Part shown: piece after piece, positions 21,782 through 32,769 of the stretch
How the letters are laid out: every line of letters starts with the position of its first letter
How positions within the stretch are numbered: the stretch's first letter is position 1
Source: Sphaerolaimus hirsutus
Taxonomy: Eukaryota; Nematoda; Chromadorea; Monhysterida; Sphaerolaimidae
Reading direction: 5' to 3'
Length of the DNA: 64,000 bases
NCBI GenBank assembly: GCA_964036195.1
Contig: OZ038450.1
Span: 26,228,794 to 26,292,793, forward strand
Translations under genes and position numbers: made by a program
Notes under the pieces: model-generated
The model's database searches: none
Seen by the model: only the letters and a program-made list of their open reading frames with translations
What the model was told of the DNA's origin: nothing

Positions 21782-22790
21782 TCAAATGGCTCAACGTGCA
21801 GATGCATCAGGATGGAATCCTTAAATGCCATGGCAGAATGGAACATACAGACCCACAGGAAGTCACAGTGCCGCTCATACTGTTGCCAGCAACGGCCACA
21901 GTCACTCAGATAATTGTTAGAGACCAGCATGAGAAATTGATGCACGCAGGAGGGCAACACACATTGGCAGCAATCGGACAAAAGTACTGGATCACACATG
22001 GCAGACGGGTGATCTATAATGTAACCAGGACCTGCTCTACCTGTCAGAAATTGGGAGCAAAGCCGTACCAGCTTCCACCAATGCCAGATTTGCCAGAGAC
22101 TAGAGTGCAAAGAGCCAGGCCATTACAGTACACGGGCTTGGATTATTTGGGACCAGTTTGGTACAAAGTAGACAAACAGCACAAGAAAATGTGGATTTGT
22201 CTATTCACATTCATGGTGACATGCACAGTTCACCTGGAAAGTGTGCTGGACATGACAGCACAGGAATTCCTGAACGCAGTCAGGAGATTCACAGCCAGGC
22301 GCGGCAAGCCTGAGGCAGTAAATTCAGACAATGCAACGCAGTTCAAGTTGACAGAGCAAGTGATCAGCAAAAGCACTGACAAGGCCATTAATACTGGAAA
22401 AGAATGGTCAGAAATGGTCAAAAGTGGAGCAGTTCAGACATACTGCTCACAGCAACAAATCCAGTGGAACATGATGACTCCCATGGCACCATGGCAAGGA
22501 GGAGTCTATGAGAGAATGGTGGGCATCACCAAGAAACATTTCAAGGCAGCTGTGGGGCACAGAATGTTAACCCTGCAAGAATTGTTGACGCTCCTGCCAG
22601 AAATTGAGGCAGTGATCAACAGCAGGCCAATCTCTTACATCTATGGTGATGTGAAGAGTCTCAGAGTGCTGACACCAAAAGACTTCCTGACAAGGGAAGG
22701 TCAGATTGGAGCACCACAGTTTGATGCAAACAAAGATGGAGAATTTGTACCCAGAATGGACAATGCAACTGCAGAAACTGCAGAAATACT
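21700..22790 (+). pseudogene. BEL/Pao integrase
   Basis: Frame +1 shows a zinc-binding HHCC region (HEKLMHAGGQHT, CSTCQKLG) at about 21930-22050, then the catalytic core: D in YTGLDYLGPVW, D in VNSDNATQFK, and E in PWQGGVYERMVG (about 22490-22520). It would insert the cDNA into chromosomal DNA. The DDE residues are all present; this is the best-kept domain. The frame then shifts at about 22765 into the C-terminal domain. Confidence 0.88.
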
Positions 22791-23200
22791 GGGAGACTAC
22801 CCAGCAAACCTTAGACAAGTTCTGGGAATTGTGGCATCAAGAGTACATCCTGAGCCTGCGGGAAAGGACTCAAGTGACGCACAAACATGGCAGATTGACA
22901 GCGGCTCAGGAACCCAAAGTAAATGAAGTTGTATTGATTTATGATGGGAACATGCACATAGGCGCATGGAAAATGGGTCGCATCAAGCAGCTAGAGCCCA
23001 GTCAAGAAGGGCAGATTCGCTCAGCAAAAGTCAGAACTGCTAACAGAAACGTGGTCAGCAGACCACTCAATCAATTGTATCTGCTGGAAATCAATTCAAA
23101 GATAATGGATATCTCAGAGACAGCAGTGACAGTCAAAGTGGATTTACTGGACCCAACAATTGTCCAGAAACATGTAAAAAATCAAAATTCAAATAGAAAT
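22765..23200 (+). pseudogene. BEL/Pao integrase C-terminal (DUF5641-type)
   Basis: Frame +2 has LDKFWELWHQEYILSLRER, then NEVVLIYDGNMHIGAWKMGR and SRPLNQLYLLE. These are the landmarks of the domain that follows integrase in BEL/Pao. There is no stop between this domain and the env-like region, so one frame runs from here to 24046. Confidence 0.8.
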
Positions 23201-23295
23201 CCTGCACAAAGCCCTGCTCAGAGGACTTCAGCACCAGATAGAGTCCTGAGGAGTGCAACAGGGAAAGCAACAGCGACCACCAGTAGTCTGGTGAT

Positions 23296-25812
23296 TGAAA
23301 TGCTGTGCATGGTACTGATACTGATAGGTGTGTCAGAGACAGCAATGCTGAGAGAAGCCGGCAAGGGTTACAGTGAAGTATTTTCCAGAACATACATTCT
23401 GGAAACCTCGACAGTGAGACCACCATCATTGGCAGCGCATCATGGATTGCCGCCATTGCCATCAGAATGGTCATCAAAGTCTGTCAGAGAGATGCAAACT
23501 TATGAGAGATTCAAGGATGCAATCAAAAATCATCCTGTGGAACAGGTGATCAATTCACAGAGCCAAAAGTATCATATTTGCACCAGTGGAAGGCATGGAC
23601 ATGCACTAACAGTTCCTCAGGAAGTGCAGTGCCATATCCCACCAAGAAATTTTGTCAAGGCAATGAAAGTTACACTTTATGCACAGAGACAGATTCCACA
23701 GAAAGAGAAAGCATACAGATGCTACATCAGAATCAAAGAAATCATCACACACACCAGTTTCTGGGGAGCAAAGGGCATTACAGGCAATTTTGAGAAATAC
23801 CAGCAAGTTGGTGTGGTAGCCTGTAACTATGCAAGAATTCACAAGATGTTCAGAGGAACACCATTGGTGGAAATGGAGCCCAGAGTGTGGACAACAAATA
23901 AAACCCTGAATGTGGAATATTCATGGTGCTGTCGTGACAAAGAAAATGTCGTCAGCAATTTCTACATGGAAGAAGGAACCAGGGCTTCACTTGATGGAAA
24001 GACTGTAATCAGCGACTTGCAAGATTTTAGCCATGCAGAGCCATGATGGGACATTGTAGAGATCACAATTATGGAATCACAGTATGGGATACTGAGAACT
24101 TCAAACATCAATGTGCATATGAGAGAATTGGCAGATTCATAGTGGAAATATCTGGCCAGACAATTATTGTATCAAGGTTGCAAGCAGCGTACTCCCACAG
24201 CAACAAGACAACGCGGCCAGTGGGCTCAGAGTGTGTCACAGGAGACACATATTACACCGACAAAGGAGGTGTATTCATTCAGTTTGACAGAAGAGAGGAT
24301 GTACCCGTGGAATGTACCCGTGGAGGCTAAAGAGTCGACAATCAGTGGAACCCTGTATGCCAGATTGGACAACAGAAACTCCAAATTCCAATTCCTGCAA
24401 CATGTGGTCAAGGAAATGACCCAATCACAATTTGCAATTGTATGGCACCAGTTATGTCAGCTTTGCAATAACCAGCTGGACATGCTGACTCAGCTTTTCC
24501 GCATTGATCCAACATTGGGAATTCGAGCCATGCTGGGAAAACAGGATGTTCATGCAGAGTGGGCAGGAGAAGCAATCATGTTCTGGGAATGCAAAGAAGT
24601 GCAGCCGTACATAATTTATCAAACAGGGAAAGTGGGAGAGACATGTTACAAATACACACCTATGAGACTAGATAAAGATGGGCCCTTGTGGTTCAAGTGT
24701 CCAGGCAACAGAGACTTGGTGGAGAAATCACCAGAAGAAAACTGCTACCACACTACACCGCACCTGTATAGAGATGAGCATGGACCATGGAAATCTGCTC
24801 ATGGAATGGTGCATATGTCACAGAGACGCCAATTGAGATGACATGGAAACGACAGTGGCAGGCCTTCACGTTTGATGCACCTCACCTATTCACCAACATT
24901 GTCAACAGAGCAACCAACCTTATGGATGTCAGAGGCCAGATTCAGAGACTGCAGAATTTGGAACACGTTCAGAACCAGTTGATCGATTATACAGCAGACA
25001 TGTCATTGGATCCCATAGTGATCAGAAATTCAATAGAGGGCATTGGAGCCAGAATTGGACAAACAGCAGCAGGAATAGGCAAAGCATATGGTCACTATAT
25101 TTTTGGAGTATCAAAAGGGTACACCAACTTCCTGGGAGGAATCCTCAAAGGACCCTTCCAAGTGATCATTAACACAATCGCAATGACACTGGGAATCACA
25201 ATCCTGGTGGCTGGAATCATAGCTGCAGGATACCTGTGGTACAACTGGAGGATCGCCACAGTGAAGCCAGTGATTCCACCATGCGTGTACACATGCATAT
25301 GGAAATGCATCGTGTGCCCATTCAAATGCATATGGCTGTGCTTTAGAGCCATCAAATATACCACCAAGAAATCAGTTCAGAAAGAGACCAACTATCCACA
25401 GAGAAAAGTATGCAAGACAGAGTTGAGACCAGCAATCAAAAGGAGAGCCAGATCCAACTCTACACAGTCATTCAGATTTGCCAGGAGAGCAGAAACAGAG
25501 GATAGAATGGCAAAGTCACTATCAGCATACGTACAGCCAGATGAAAGCTCAGCTGATGAGGGACAAGTCAGAGCCAAGAACAGAGACAGTGTTCACATGC
25601 CTGATATCCACGAATTCACCACACGCGAACGCGCAGGAAGCACCACAGGCAACTACTTACTTCATCATCAGGCTAGGTCGGCGTTGGCATCACCTGCAAC
25701 TGGGCCGGCGACTTCACGCACGCCCACAACTTCACACACGACCACGTTCACTACCAAAGCAACTGTGGAAAGGCCACTCATCACGTTGGCGCCCACCACC
25801 AGCAGCATGTGA
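23296..25812 (+). pseudogene. env-like glycoprotein region of BEL/Pao element
   Basis: After the integrase domain, a hydrophobic stretch (IEMLCMVLILIGV, from about 23300) could be a signal peptide. Frames +2, +1, +2 and +1 then carry a Cys-bearing ectodomain to about 25160, with shifts near 24045, 24310 and 24830. A conserved-looking part has WHQLCQLCNNQLDML, IDPTLGIRAMLGK and EAIMFWECKEV. A coiled-coil-like stretch (QIQRLQNLEHVQNQL) precedes one strong transmembrane helix (25170-25240) and a Cys-rich juxtamembrane tail (VYTCIWKCIVCPFKCIWLCF). The layout is that of a viral fusion glycoprotein. The Cys/Leu pattern recalls chuvirus-type glycoproteins captured by some BEL elements; that link is tentative. 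Confidence 0.6.
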
Positions 25813-25854
25813 GGTTGCTGCAACAATGGAGTGCAGCAACTTTTCCGCCTGGAG

Positions 25855-26884
25855 TGTATTGACCGTAGCAGAATGGATGGATAAGAGAATACAGAGATTT
25901 GATAATTAGGCCCATTTTGTCCATTTATTCATTTGCCCGCTTTACTTATTTCATACACTATGTAATTTATCCACACAAACTATTTCGGTTCATACACTAT
26001 ATTATTGGACCACAACTAATGTTTGGTTTTTATGCACTATATTATTTATCAATGGAGAATATTTGAATTATAAAGTGTCTTATAGATTATTTGTAGGTTC
26101 ATGTAAAATATTTAAGTTAAAAAGTCAAATATGTTATATTTAGGTTTATGGACATAAAATTAGGCTCATTCGACTCGCCGTAATTTTATGATTAATTTGA
26201 TATATACATTTATGCAGTTTACTTGCAAAATGGAGAAGTTAAGTATTTGGTATTTAGTCAACTAATGTGCAGTTTTACTAGCACATATTTATCAAGCCTT
26301 TCGCTTAGGCATATTATTTCTCTTTGTAATACTTTACTATTTGAGTCAAGTAGATACTTATTTTGAACCCTGCTTGTTTAATATTTTTATACAGAATTTC
26401 AAACCTCATTTGATTATGACGCCCATTTACCTCAAATAAGTCCCAATTTGCTCATTTATTGAATATACGTTTCCAGGAAGTGATTATCATTAGACTCCTA
26501 TTATACCCTGCTCTACTTATATCATTAGGAACATTTGCAGCACTATCTCTAGTTTTCAACTCTATCACATTAGTTTCCAAATTGCATCAATGTTTTCTGA
26601 CAAATTGAAACAGATTAGTAACTCATCCAAGTTTGCCGATTCAGCACCTCACAAGATTAATTGTTTCTTTCTTGCTGAATCTGATCAACAATAAAGTACC
26701 TGAAACAATCTCAAACCCCCCCCCCTTTTCCAACACGCAACAACAAAATAAACGTAATTGGATGCCGGCAAGTGAATGTTTGGCTACAAGGAAAATCCAA
26801 CCACTCTAAAGACCATCGCTCAATATGGTCTTGGAGTTGCCGGAATCGGTGGCAGAGGTCGCTAACTTTGGTGGCTTCAACACA
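25855..26884 (+). repeat. BEL/Pao 3' LTR (1030 bp)
   Basis: It shares both ends with the 5' LTR but carries 515 bp of different sequence at 26158-26672 where the 5' LTR has 169 bp. AATAAA at 26690-26695 is in the shared part. No clear polypurine tract precedes it. Confidence 0.88.
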
Positions 26885-27704
26885 TGTGTAGCCAGCATTT
26901 GAATGGGCCTGTTTCACTCATCTTGTCACCATCAAATTTCATCTGCTTGCTGGCTGCTGCTGGCACATGCCTAACCCCCATTTTGTCATTTGGCGATGGG
27001 ATTTCATGCAGCGGTTGCAGTCCATCATCGGGATGTATGACAAAGTTTTCAATGTACTCAATCAACCTGTGCAGTAGTGGCCCTTCCTGGATCATTGCCA
27101 GTCAATCCTCGGTTGTCCATTTCCATGGATCATCTTTGTTTGGGATTGGGGTTGAGGTGTGCTGGCTGTTGTGCTTTGGGCCATTTGTCGTGACAGTTGC
27201 TTGATTCAGGTATTCTGCTGCTGTATTTGCTGCTGTTGCTGCTGCGCAATTGTTATCACAGTTGTCACATCTCCAGCACTCAGCTTTGTGTCTGGGGTAG
27301 GTGGTTGTGACAGCGAGCCATGTGGCTGGAGTGTCCGTTGGATTACTGGTGCATTGTCATCATCACTGTCACCGCCCAGATCTTGCACTGGATTTTTGAG
27401 TGTGATTCAGTCATTGGAAACTGCTTTGAAGTGGGCATCTGCCAGTTGCAGCAGCTTGCAGCCCAAAGTGTATGTACTGTCCTTCGCAGCAATTTTGCCT
27501 GACGGCCAGTCTGCTTTGCACTGCTCATTTAGTGTGATTATAGCATCAGTCAATGCTGGTCGATTGCGGGAGTCGCACCTGCTCACTGAACTCCCGTTCA
27601 GTGTAGGTGGTTTGGCCTTGCACGTCATTGCTGAGCTGCGCGACCGCTGCTGGATTGCCAGGCTGTGTGACAGCTGTCAGGTCGCCATTTGCAGTGTCAG
27701 ACAT
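26885..27704 (-). pseudogene. retroelement gag, 5' half
   Basis: On the minus strand an ATG at 27702-27704 opens MSDTANGDLTAV and reads to about 27600, then shifts into ALTDAIITLNEQ and a second shift into a segment with DLGGDSDDDNAPVIQ, a Gln run (AQQQQQQIQQQ) and, nearer the break, HRLIEYIENFVIHPDD and KQMKFDGDKMS. It is gag-like and continues at 13583, across the BEL insertion (duplication TGTGT). The 5' LTR of this element should lie to the right, but I could not identify it. Confidence 0.55.
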
Positions 27705-28785
27705 CATTGTGCCACTGCTTTTGCTCGATTGGTGTCACTTGCTCTGGACAGCCAAAAGGTGTGGGGACCGCTTTTGCTGGCGGCGCTACCACCAGGTTGG
27801 AAGGTGTGGGGCCGCTGTTGCTGACGGTGCTGCCACGGGCTCAGAAGAGGCTGCCGATGTCGCTGGGGGACAATCGGTGGTGGGTTCGCTTTGGGCTCAC
27901 AATTAAACCCGTACGGTCACCATGTTGCGGGCACAGGTCAGAGCAGTGGCAGTCTATACCTGGCTGCAAGGGAACGTTGTTGATTTCACTTGGATGACCG
28001 GGGTGTGGACCTTAGTGATGCAGAACCAAGTCCACGAAGCCGGCAACCAGGGAGGAAATGTGTTCGGAGTGTGCTTGTAGAATAAGTATTCTGGCACCGT
28101 CGCCTTGCAACAAGTTCCTCAGTTGTTAGTTTAACTTCATTTTACTGAAGTGCAAAAGAGAACAGGCAAAAGAACTGAACTGATTGAGATACAAAAGTAG
28201 CCACTTGTAAAGAATTGGCTGAAACATGAAGTTTAGGGGTTCAGAAGTGATACCCAAAATCCTACTTAGAAAAGAATGTAAAATATAAAGAAGAGAATAG
28301 AGAATAATGTAGTCATACTACAACACTTCACTCATATCTGAAAATCATATGGGCATGTGAGGTCAAAAAATTTATGGAAAATTATGAAAAATGTGCTGTA
28401 GTCGCCCAAGATAATGTGAGATGGCCTAACTCAAAATTGTCTTATTTTGGATGTGTTGACTTTTAGAATTGGACACCTCATTTAAATTTGAGCAATTTTC
28501 TGTAAGCGGTTTTTGAGATATAACGTAGCGGTTTGTGGCGGACCTTCCTAAAATGCTACCCTACATTGAATCTATGTGTGGGCCTATTTAAAACATGTTA
28601 GAAAATTGATACCTAATTCTTTTGGTGCAATTTCATAATTTTTTAAAATTCTGTGTGCAAGCTTGCTTTCCATAGAATGCAAGAGGTGCATTTTGGCTTC
28701 AAATACTATAAATATAAACACTTCAAATTGTGAATTGGGATTTCATTTGAAATGCTTGTATTTATATTTAGTAATCAGAACTCAC
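27705..28785. other. leader or unassigned sequence right of gag
   Basis: The GC-richer part to about 28100 may be the 5' untranslated region of the minus-strand retroelement. The rest is AT-rich with no motif or repeat ends that I recognise. Confidence 0.35.
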
Positions 28786-28934
28786 AAATGTTAGAGTGGG
28801 CACTTGTTTTCCACCAATAAAGAATACCCTGTCATTGAAAAGTACACCACCTGTTTCAATAATATTTGCATTCCATACACCAGTGAATGGTCCCCTGGCA
28901 CAGTTGTTATAAATGTTAATCTGTTTCCACAAAG
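28786..28934 (-). CDS. kelch-like exon
   Basis: Minus strand, acceptor ACATCCAG and donor GTGAGT (28780-28785). The frame reads LWKQINIYNNC, then IIETGGVLFNDRVFFIGGKQ, the hydrophobic-GG part of a kelch blade. The phase at the donor is zero, which does not match the next known exon at 3664-3755. A mariner-like foldback lies 38 bp upstream of the acceptor. Confidence 0.5.
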
Positions 28935-28972
28935 CTGGATGTACCCAGGATTTTTCAGATGCGGGTTCTTCG

Positions 28973-29859
28973 TACATGGTCGGGCTGAAAAGTCCCTGGG
29001 CAGTGCTCGCCATTCGCGCTAGGGGTAAGCTACGGTCAAAATTTTTTGACAGGTTAAGATATCCGGTGTTTTGAGTTTTCACCCCTCTAGCTCCACCCAC
29101 TGCGGAACTGTGGGGGTTACAATTTCGGTCATTTTGTACTGATGTACACATGATGCTTTATCTCAATGCTGCTTTAAGTTGTGATTATGAAACTTTGGCT
29201 AGTGTAAGCCACCAGTGTTGGCGATGTGCTGATAGTATTCAACACTTTCATACACATTATTGCTTAAGGTAAATTTAATATGCAGATCAGGGTAATGTGC
29301 AAGAATGTGTGGAGTGATGGGTGTTTTTGGTGATCATCTGATATCATGTTGTATTGCAGTGATTTTAATGTTCTTTTGAAATGTGCTGTAAATAAATTAT
29401 GTGGATCAAATTTCATTTGTGTTTCATTACAATCTGTAGTAGACACATTACCTGTGTTCAACAACAGTGCAAAATGCATCCTGTATTAACCACTTTTTGA
29501 GAAGGAGAGGCAGAATGATGAATTTGGTAGTGAGAGTAGTGACAGTAATGACAATATTGACTGGGCTTATGATATCAAAGCTAATGTTGGTTAGTGCTGG
29601 CACATTGCCAACACTGGTGGCTTACACTAGACAAAGTTTCATGATCACACCTTAAAGCAGCATTAGCTAGAGCACCATGTGTACATCAGTACAAAATGAC
29701 CGAAATTATAACCCCCACAGTGGGTGGAGCTAGAGAGGTAAAATTTTAGGTGAAAACTCAAAGCACCTGATTGATTATCCTGTCAAAATTGTATGACCAT
29801 AGCTTACTCCTAGCGCGAATGGCGAGCACTGTCCAGGGACTTTTCAGGCCGACCATGTA
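28973..29859. mobile_element. mariner-like foldback MITE
   Basis: Ends TACATGGTCGGGCTGAAAAG and the complement of it (CTTTTCAGGCCGACCATGTA) give TA duplications. Arms of about 250 bp share CAGTGCTCGCCATTCGCGC and GTGGGTGGAGCTAGAG; the centre is unpaired. The terminal GGTYGGSCTGAAAAGTCC is similar in style to mariner ends. No transposase is present. Confidence 0.75.
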
Positions 29860-29904
29860 TGTATTTATATGAATCATATTTTATGCCCCATATTTTTTTT
29901 CACT

Positions 29905-30030
29905 CCCTAAAGCCGAACCGACCTGAACCGAACCGAACCGCGGTTCCAAACGTATTTTGGAACCGAGAACCGGAACTGAAGAAAAACCTGAACCGGAACC
30001 GAGAACTGGCACTTATATCCGGAACAATAT
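29905..30030 (+). repeat. CCGAACCG-rich repeat
   Basis: Repeats of GAACCGAACCG and GAACCGGAACCGAGAAC look like the subterminal array of another hAT-like family. I found no terminal inverted repeat. Confidence 0.5.
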
Positions 30031-30080
30031 GCAATATGCAATACTTAATTTGCAAAAGAACTGAATTGTTTGTAGAAGCA

Positions 30081-30735
30081 TCTGGGGGTGATCCCAAGTA
30101 GTGATGTAAAAAGCACCAGAGGACTTTGGCTTCAAGCGCCAAAAGCACCATGGCGATTATCAAACACCCAGCGCCAAGCGCCAATGGCGCCAGAGTAAAA
30201 TGGCGCAAAGCGCCAGAAGCGCCATGACGCTTTTTGCTTTCGCGCTAGAGCCAAGCGCCAGTGCCAGGCAAAAATAGCGCGAAGCGCCAAAAGCGCCATG
30301 ACGCTTTTCATGGGCATGGCGCCAGAGCAAACTCCCGCCAAAGCGCCATGACGCTTTTTGCTTTGGCGCTAGCGCCATGGCGCTTTTGCATCACTAGTCC
30401 CAAGCCCTGAAAAGTGTAAAGTGAAGTGTCAAATGTAAAGTCAAATGCAAAGTAAAATGTCAATTGTCATGCAAAGTGTCCAATATAAAGTTAATTTTCA
30501 TGTAAAGTGTCAATTGTAAAGTCAAAGGTAAAGTAATGTGTCAATTGTGTATCCCAATCTTATTTTTTCATATCCAAATCTTATGTTTTTGTATCTAAAT
30601 AGCATTTTTTGACATAAGATTTGGATACAAAAAAAAACAGATTAGGACACGAAAAATAAAATTTGGATACACATTTAACACTTGAACCTTGCATTTGACT
30701 TTACATTTGACACTTTACAGGGCTTGGGATTGCCA
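30081..30735. mobile_element. family F element (CCCAAGCCCTGTAAAGTG)
   Basis: The ends GATCCCAAG/GTCCCAAGCCCTG (left) and CAGGGCTTGGGATTG (right, 30720-30731) are inverted. The interior repeats AAGTGTCAAATGTAAAGTC and AAATCTTATGTTTTTGTATC. The left end is split by a GGCGCC element (30099-30396). Other copies or fragments are at 34985, 37019, 42843 and 47898, and the same motif lies inside the long CAGGGTTGG elements. Confidence 0.6.
30099..30396. mobile_element. hAT-like GGCGCC element, complete copy
   Basis: This 298-bp copy has ends TAGTGATGTAAAAAGC and GCTTTTGCATCACTA. The flanks ATCCCAAG and GTCCCAAG agree at seven of eight bases; they belong to the terminal repeat of family F, so the insertion split that end. 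Confidence 0.85.
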
Positions 30736-30788
30736 CCATATACAAATATAGCGGTTGCACCATTGTGGCCACGCACACTAGTACGCCA
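30730..30788 (-). CDS. possible kelch exon fragment
   Basis: Minus strand after acceptor CCAAATTTTAG: WRTSVRGHNGATAIFVYGG. It has the right shape for a kelch hydrophobic-GG strand, but the last codons overlap the family F end (GGTGGCAATCCCAAG), so part may be transposon. The phase does not fit the candidate at 30872-30956. Confidence 0.3.
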
Positions 30789-30871
30789 CTAAAATTTGGG
30801 AAAATCATATTTCTGTTCTGAACACATTTTCAATAATACCTCGCACATACATCAACATTTTCCACAAATAC

Positions 30872-30956
30872 CGTCATTGCAACAACTTTGCCACCGTGCT
30901 ACTACACCAAGTGATGCATCATATGTGTAACATTCATCTCTGGCGATGATAGGGCC
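30872..30956 (-). CDS. possible kelch exon
   Basis: Minus strand between TTTAACACAG and GTATTT: GPIIARDECYTYDASLGVVA followed by RWQSCCND, a YD...W pattern. Length is 85 nt and it leaves one base. The junction with 30730-30788 would hit a stop, so at least one boundary is wrong or the gene is decayed. Confidence 0.3.
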
Positions 30957-31011
30957 CTGTGTTAAATTGACATTTTTCGATGGGATCTGCCTATTTTCTA
31001 TCAATGCTAAT

Positions 31012-31120
31012 TAGGGTGTCAACAGAATTTTTGTGGAAAACAGAAACGGAAGTGGAATTTTTTTTTGGACTTGTCGGGAAATGGAAACGGAAAGTTTTTT
31101 TGCACTTGTCCAAAAATGGG
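31012..31120 (+). mobile_element. hAT-like GGAAAACGG fragment, left end
   Basis: It starts TAGGGTGTCAACAG, followed by GGAAAACAGAAACGG and GGGAAATGGAAACGG. There is no right end nearby. Confidence 0.6.
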
Positions 31121-31419
31121 CTGTGTGTAGTGTCCTCTTTTGCGGGACCTGGTCACTCTGCTGGACCGTCATTCCCGCCGAAAAATAAAAATGCATGGTT
31201 TATCCATTTTTGGCTGTCTACCATTCTTTCTAGCATCCAGAAATGTCAATAATACCATTTTCATAACTTTTTATGTACAGAACATGTTTATGGGTGGTAT
31301 TAAAAATTTTTTTGGCGTACATGTGTGCCGCAAGGTGGCACGTCGGGAACAAATTTTCAACTAAAAAGTGACATGTTGCGCGTCCGTTTCTCTTTATGAT
31401 TGACGTGTGCAAATCAGTA
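31121..31419. other. unassigned spacer
   Basis: I see no gene, element end or repeat in this stretch. Confidence 0.4.
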
Positions 31420-32276
31420 TACCGTATTACCTCGAAATACCCCCAGGGGGTTTATTATTTCGCCAGCAAAATTTGAGGGGGGGGATAATTCGAGGGGGGG
31501 GGGGGGTTTATTCGAGGGGGGGTCTATTATTTCGCCAGAAATTTTCGGAAATTCCCCATACGCGGACGACGAAAAATCGAACAATTACATTGATGTATAT
31601 GTGTTTATACGCATATATAACTGTATACCGTATTACCTCGAAATACCCCCATGGGGGTTTATTATTTCGCCAGCAAAATTTGAGGGGGGGTTAATTCGAG
31701 GGGGGGGGGTTTATTCGAGGGGGGGTTATTATTTCGCCAGAAAATTTTGTGGAATGCGTAGTAAAGAATACGCTATTTCTTACACAAAAACGGTAATAAA
31801 TGTGAGAATATAGGTTATATTGGGGCTATAGATGTACATACATCTGTACACAAATGAGCGTATAAGAGTAGCTGCGATGCAAATAAGTAGTAATAAATAC
31901 ATCATGTACATTGCATACATGATGTACATCACTCTGGAGGGGGGTATTTCGAGGGGGGGTTATTATTTCCCCAGCCCATTTTGAGGGGGGGTTAATTCGA
32001 GGGGGGGGTTAATTCAAGGGGGGGATATAATTCGAGGTAATACGGTATACACAAAAACCCTTCCCTAATGTCACTTAATCATCAGTTTTAACGTGTGTTC
32101 TGCATTGTACAGATCACAAACTGCGGTATTTGTCATGTACGTTCACGTTACACTCAATCTTAGGGGGGGTATTTCGAGGGGGGGTTTATTATTTCCTCAG
32201 CCGAAATTTAGGGGGGGTATTTCGAGGGGGAAGGGGGTTTATTCAAGGGGGGGGGTTAATTCGAGGTAATACGGTA
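31420..32276 (+). mobile_element. TA-flanked MITE, families A/B, outer copy
   Basis: Ends CCGTATTACCTCGAAATACC and GAGGTAATACGG with TA. The internal signature TGTGTTCTGCATTGTACAGA matches family A, while the ends are family B. It carries another MITE at 31626-32047, inserted at a TA. Confidence 0.8.
31626..32047 (+). mobile_element. TA-flanked MITE, family B, nested
   Basis: Ends CCGTATTACCTCGAAATACC and TTCGAGGTAATACGG, TA on both sides. Internal words ATCATGTACATTGCATACAT and G runs match the copies at 41070 and 62943. It sits inside the MITE at 31420-32276. Confidence 0.85.
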
Positions 32277-32769
32277 GGTATTTTTTGTTTTACATTCATT
32301 GCTTAGTGGTTTCAGCAGGTCAATAAGGTGTGACGCATTACCAGATTATTTTTTATGTGAAAAATAATGGGCAAACTGACTGCAATTTTTGGGATGCATG
32401 GCTGGCGACAGATACGAGGCAGACAGTGTTGGACATAAGATGTAAACTACTTTTTTACCTTCTTACACAATTGAATAAATTAAAATATCATGTTTACAGA
32501 GAAAAATCACAGTTTAAGGAAACTTAGAAAAAAAGATGGCGGCCTAAGCTCCACCCACTCATACAATCTGCGAAACATAAAACTAAACTAAACTAATTCA
32601 GTTTAATGCGATTAAACTGAAAACGGCGAGAACTCGCTGCGAATGTAAACCAAGTGCACATGTAGACCCGATGATAGGGGGCTAGGGACATATCCAGTAT
32701 TTTTGAGCGGGGGGCTGTTTGTTTACTGAGCCCAGTCAATGGGGGGAGGGGTTGGCTCTACCCCCCACC
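32277..32769. other. unassigned spacer
   Basis: No gene or element ends are recognised. The last 100 bp is G-rich (GGGGGGAGGGGTTGG) and leads into the palindrome. Confidence 0.4.

Larger units (their letters stand above)
13584..26884 (+). mobile_element. BEL/Pao LTR retrotransposon with env-like region
   Basis: The element is bounded by LTRs starting TGTATTGACC and ending GGCTTCAACACA, with a 5-bp duplication TGTGT at 13579-13583 and 26885-26889. In order it holds leader, gag, protease, RT, RNase H, integrase, a DUF5641-type domain and an env-like region. That gene order and the gag (DUF1759-type) and integrase motifs place it in BEL/Pao. It is defective: there are in-frame stops and frameshifts in every domain, and a foldback MITE sits in its leader. 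It lies inside the gag of a minus-strand retroelement. The two LTRs differ in the middle. Confidence 0.9.

Noticed and set aside
27159..27824. 221-codon plus-strand frame
   Set aside because: It is antisense to the minus-strand gag, which has gag-like motifs; the plus frame has a Cys/Val-rich composition typical of an antisense reading.
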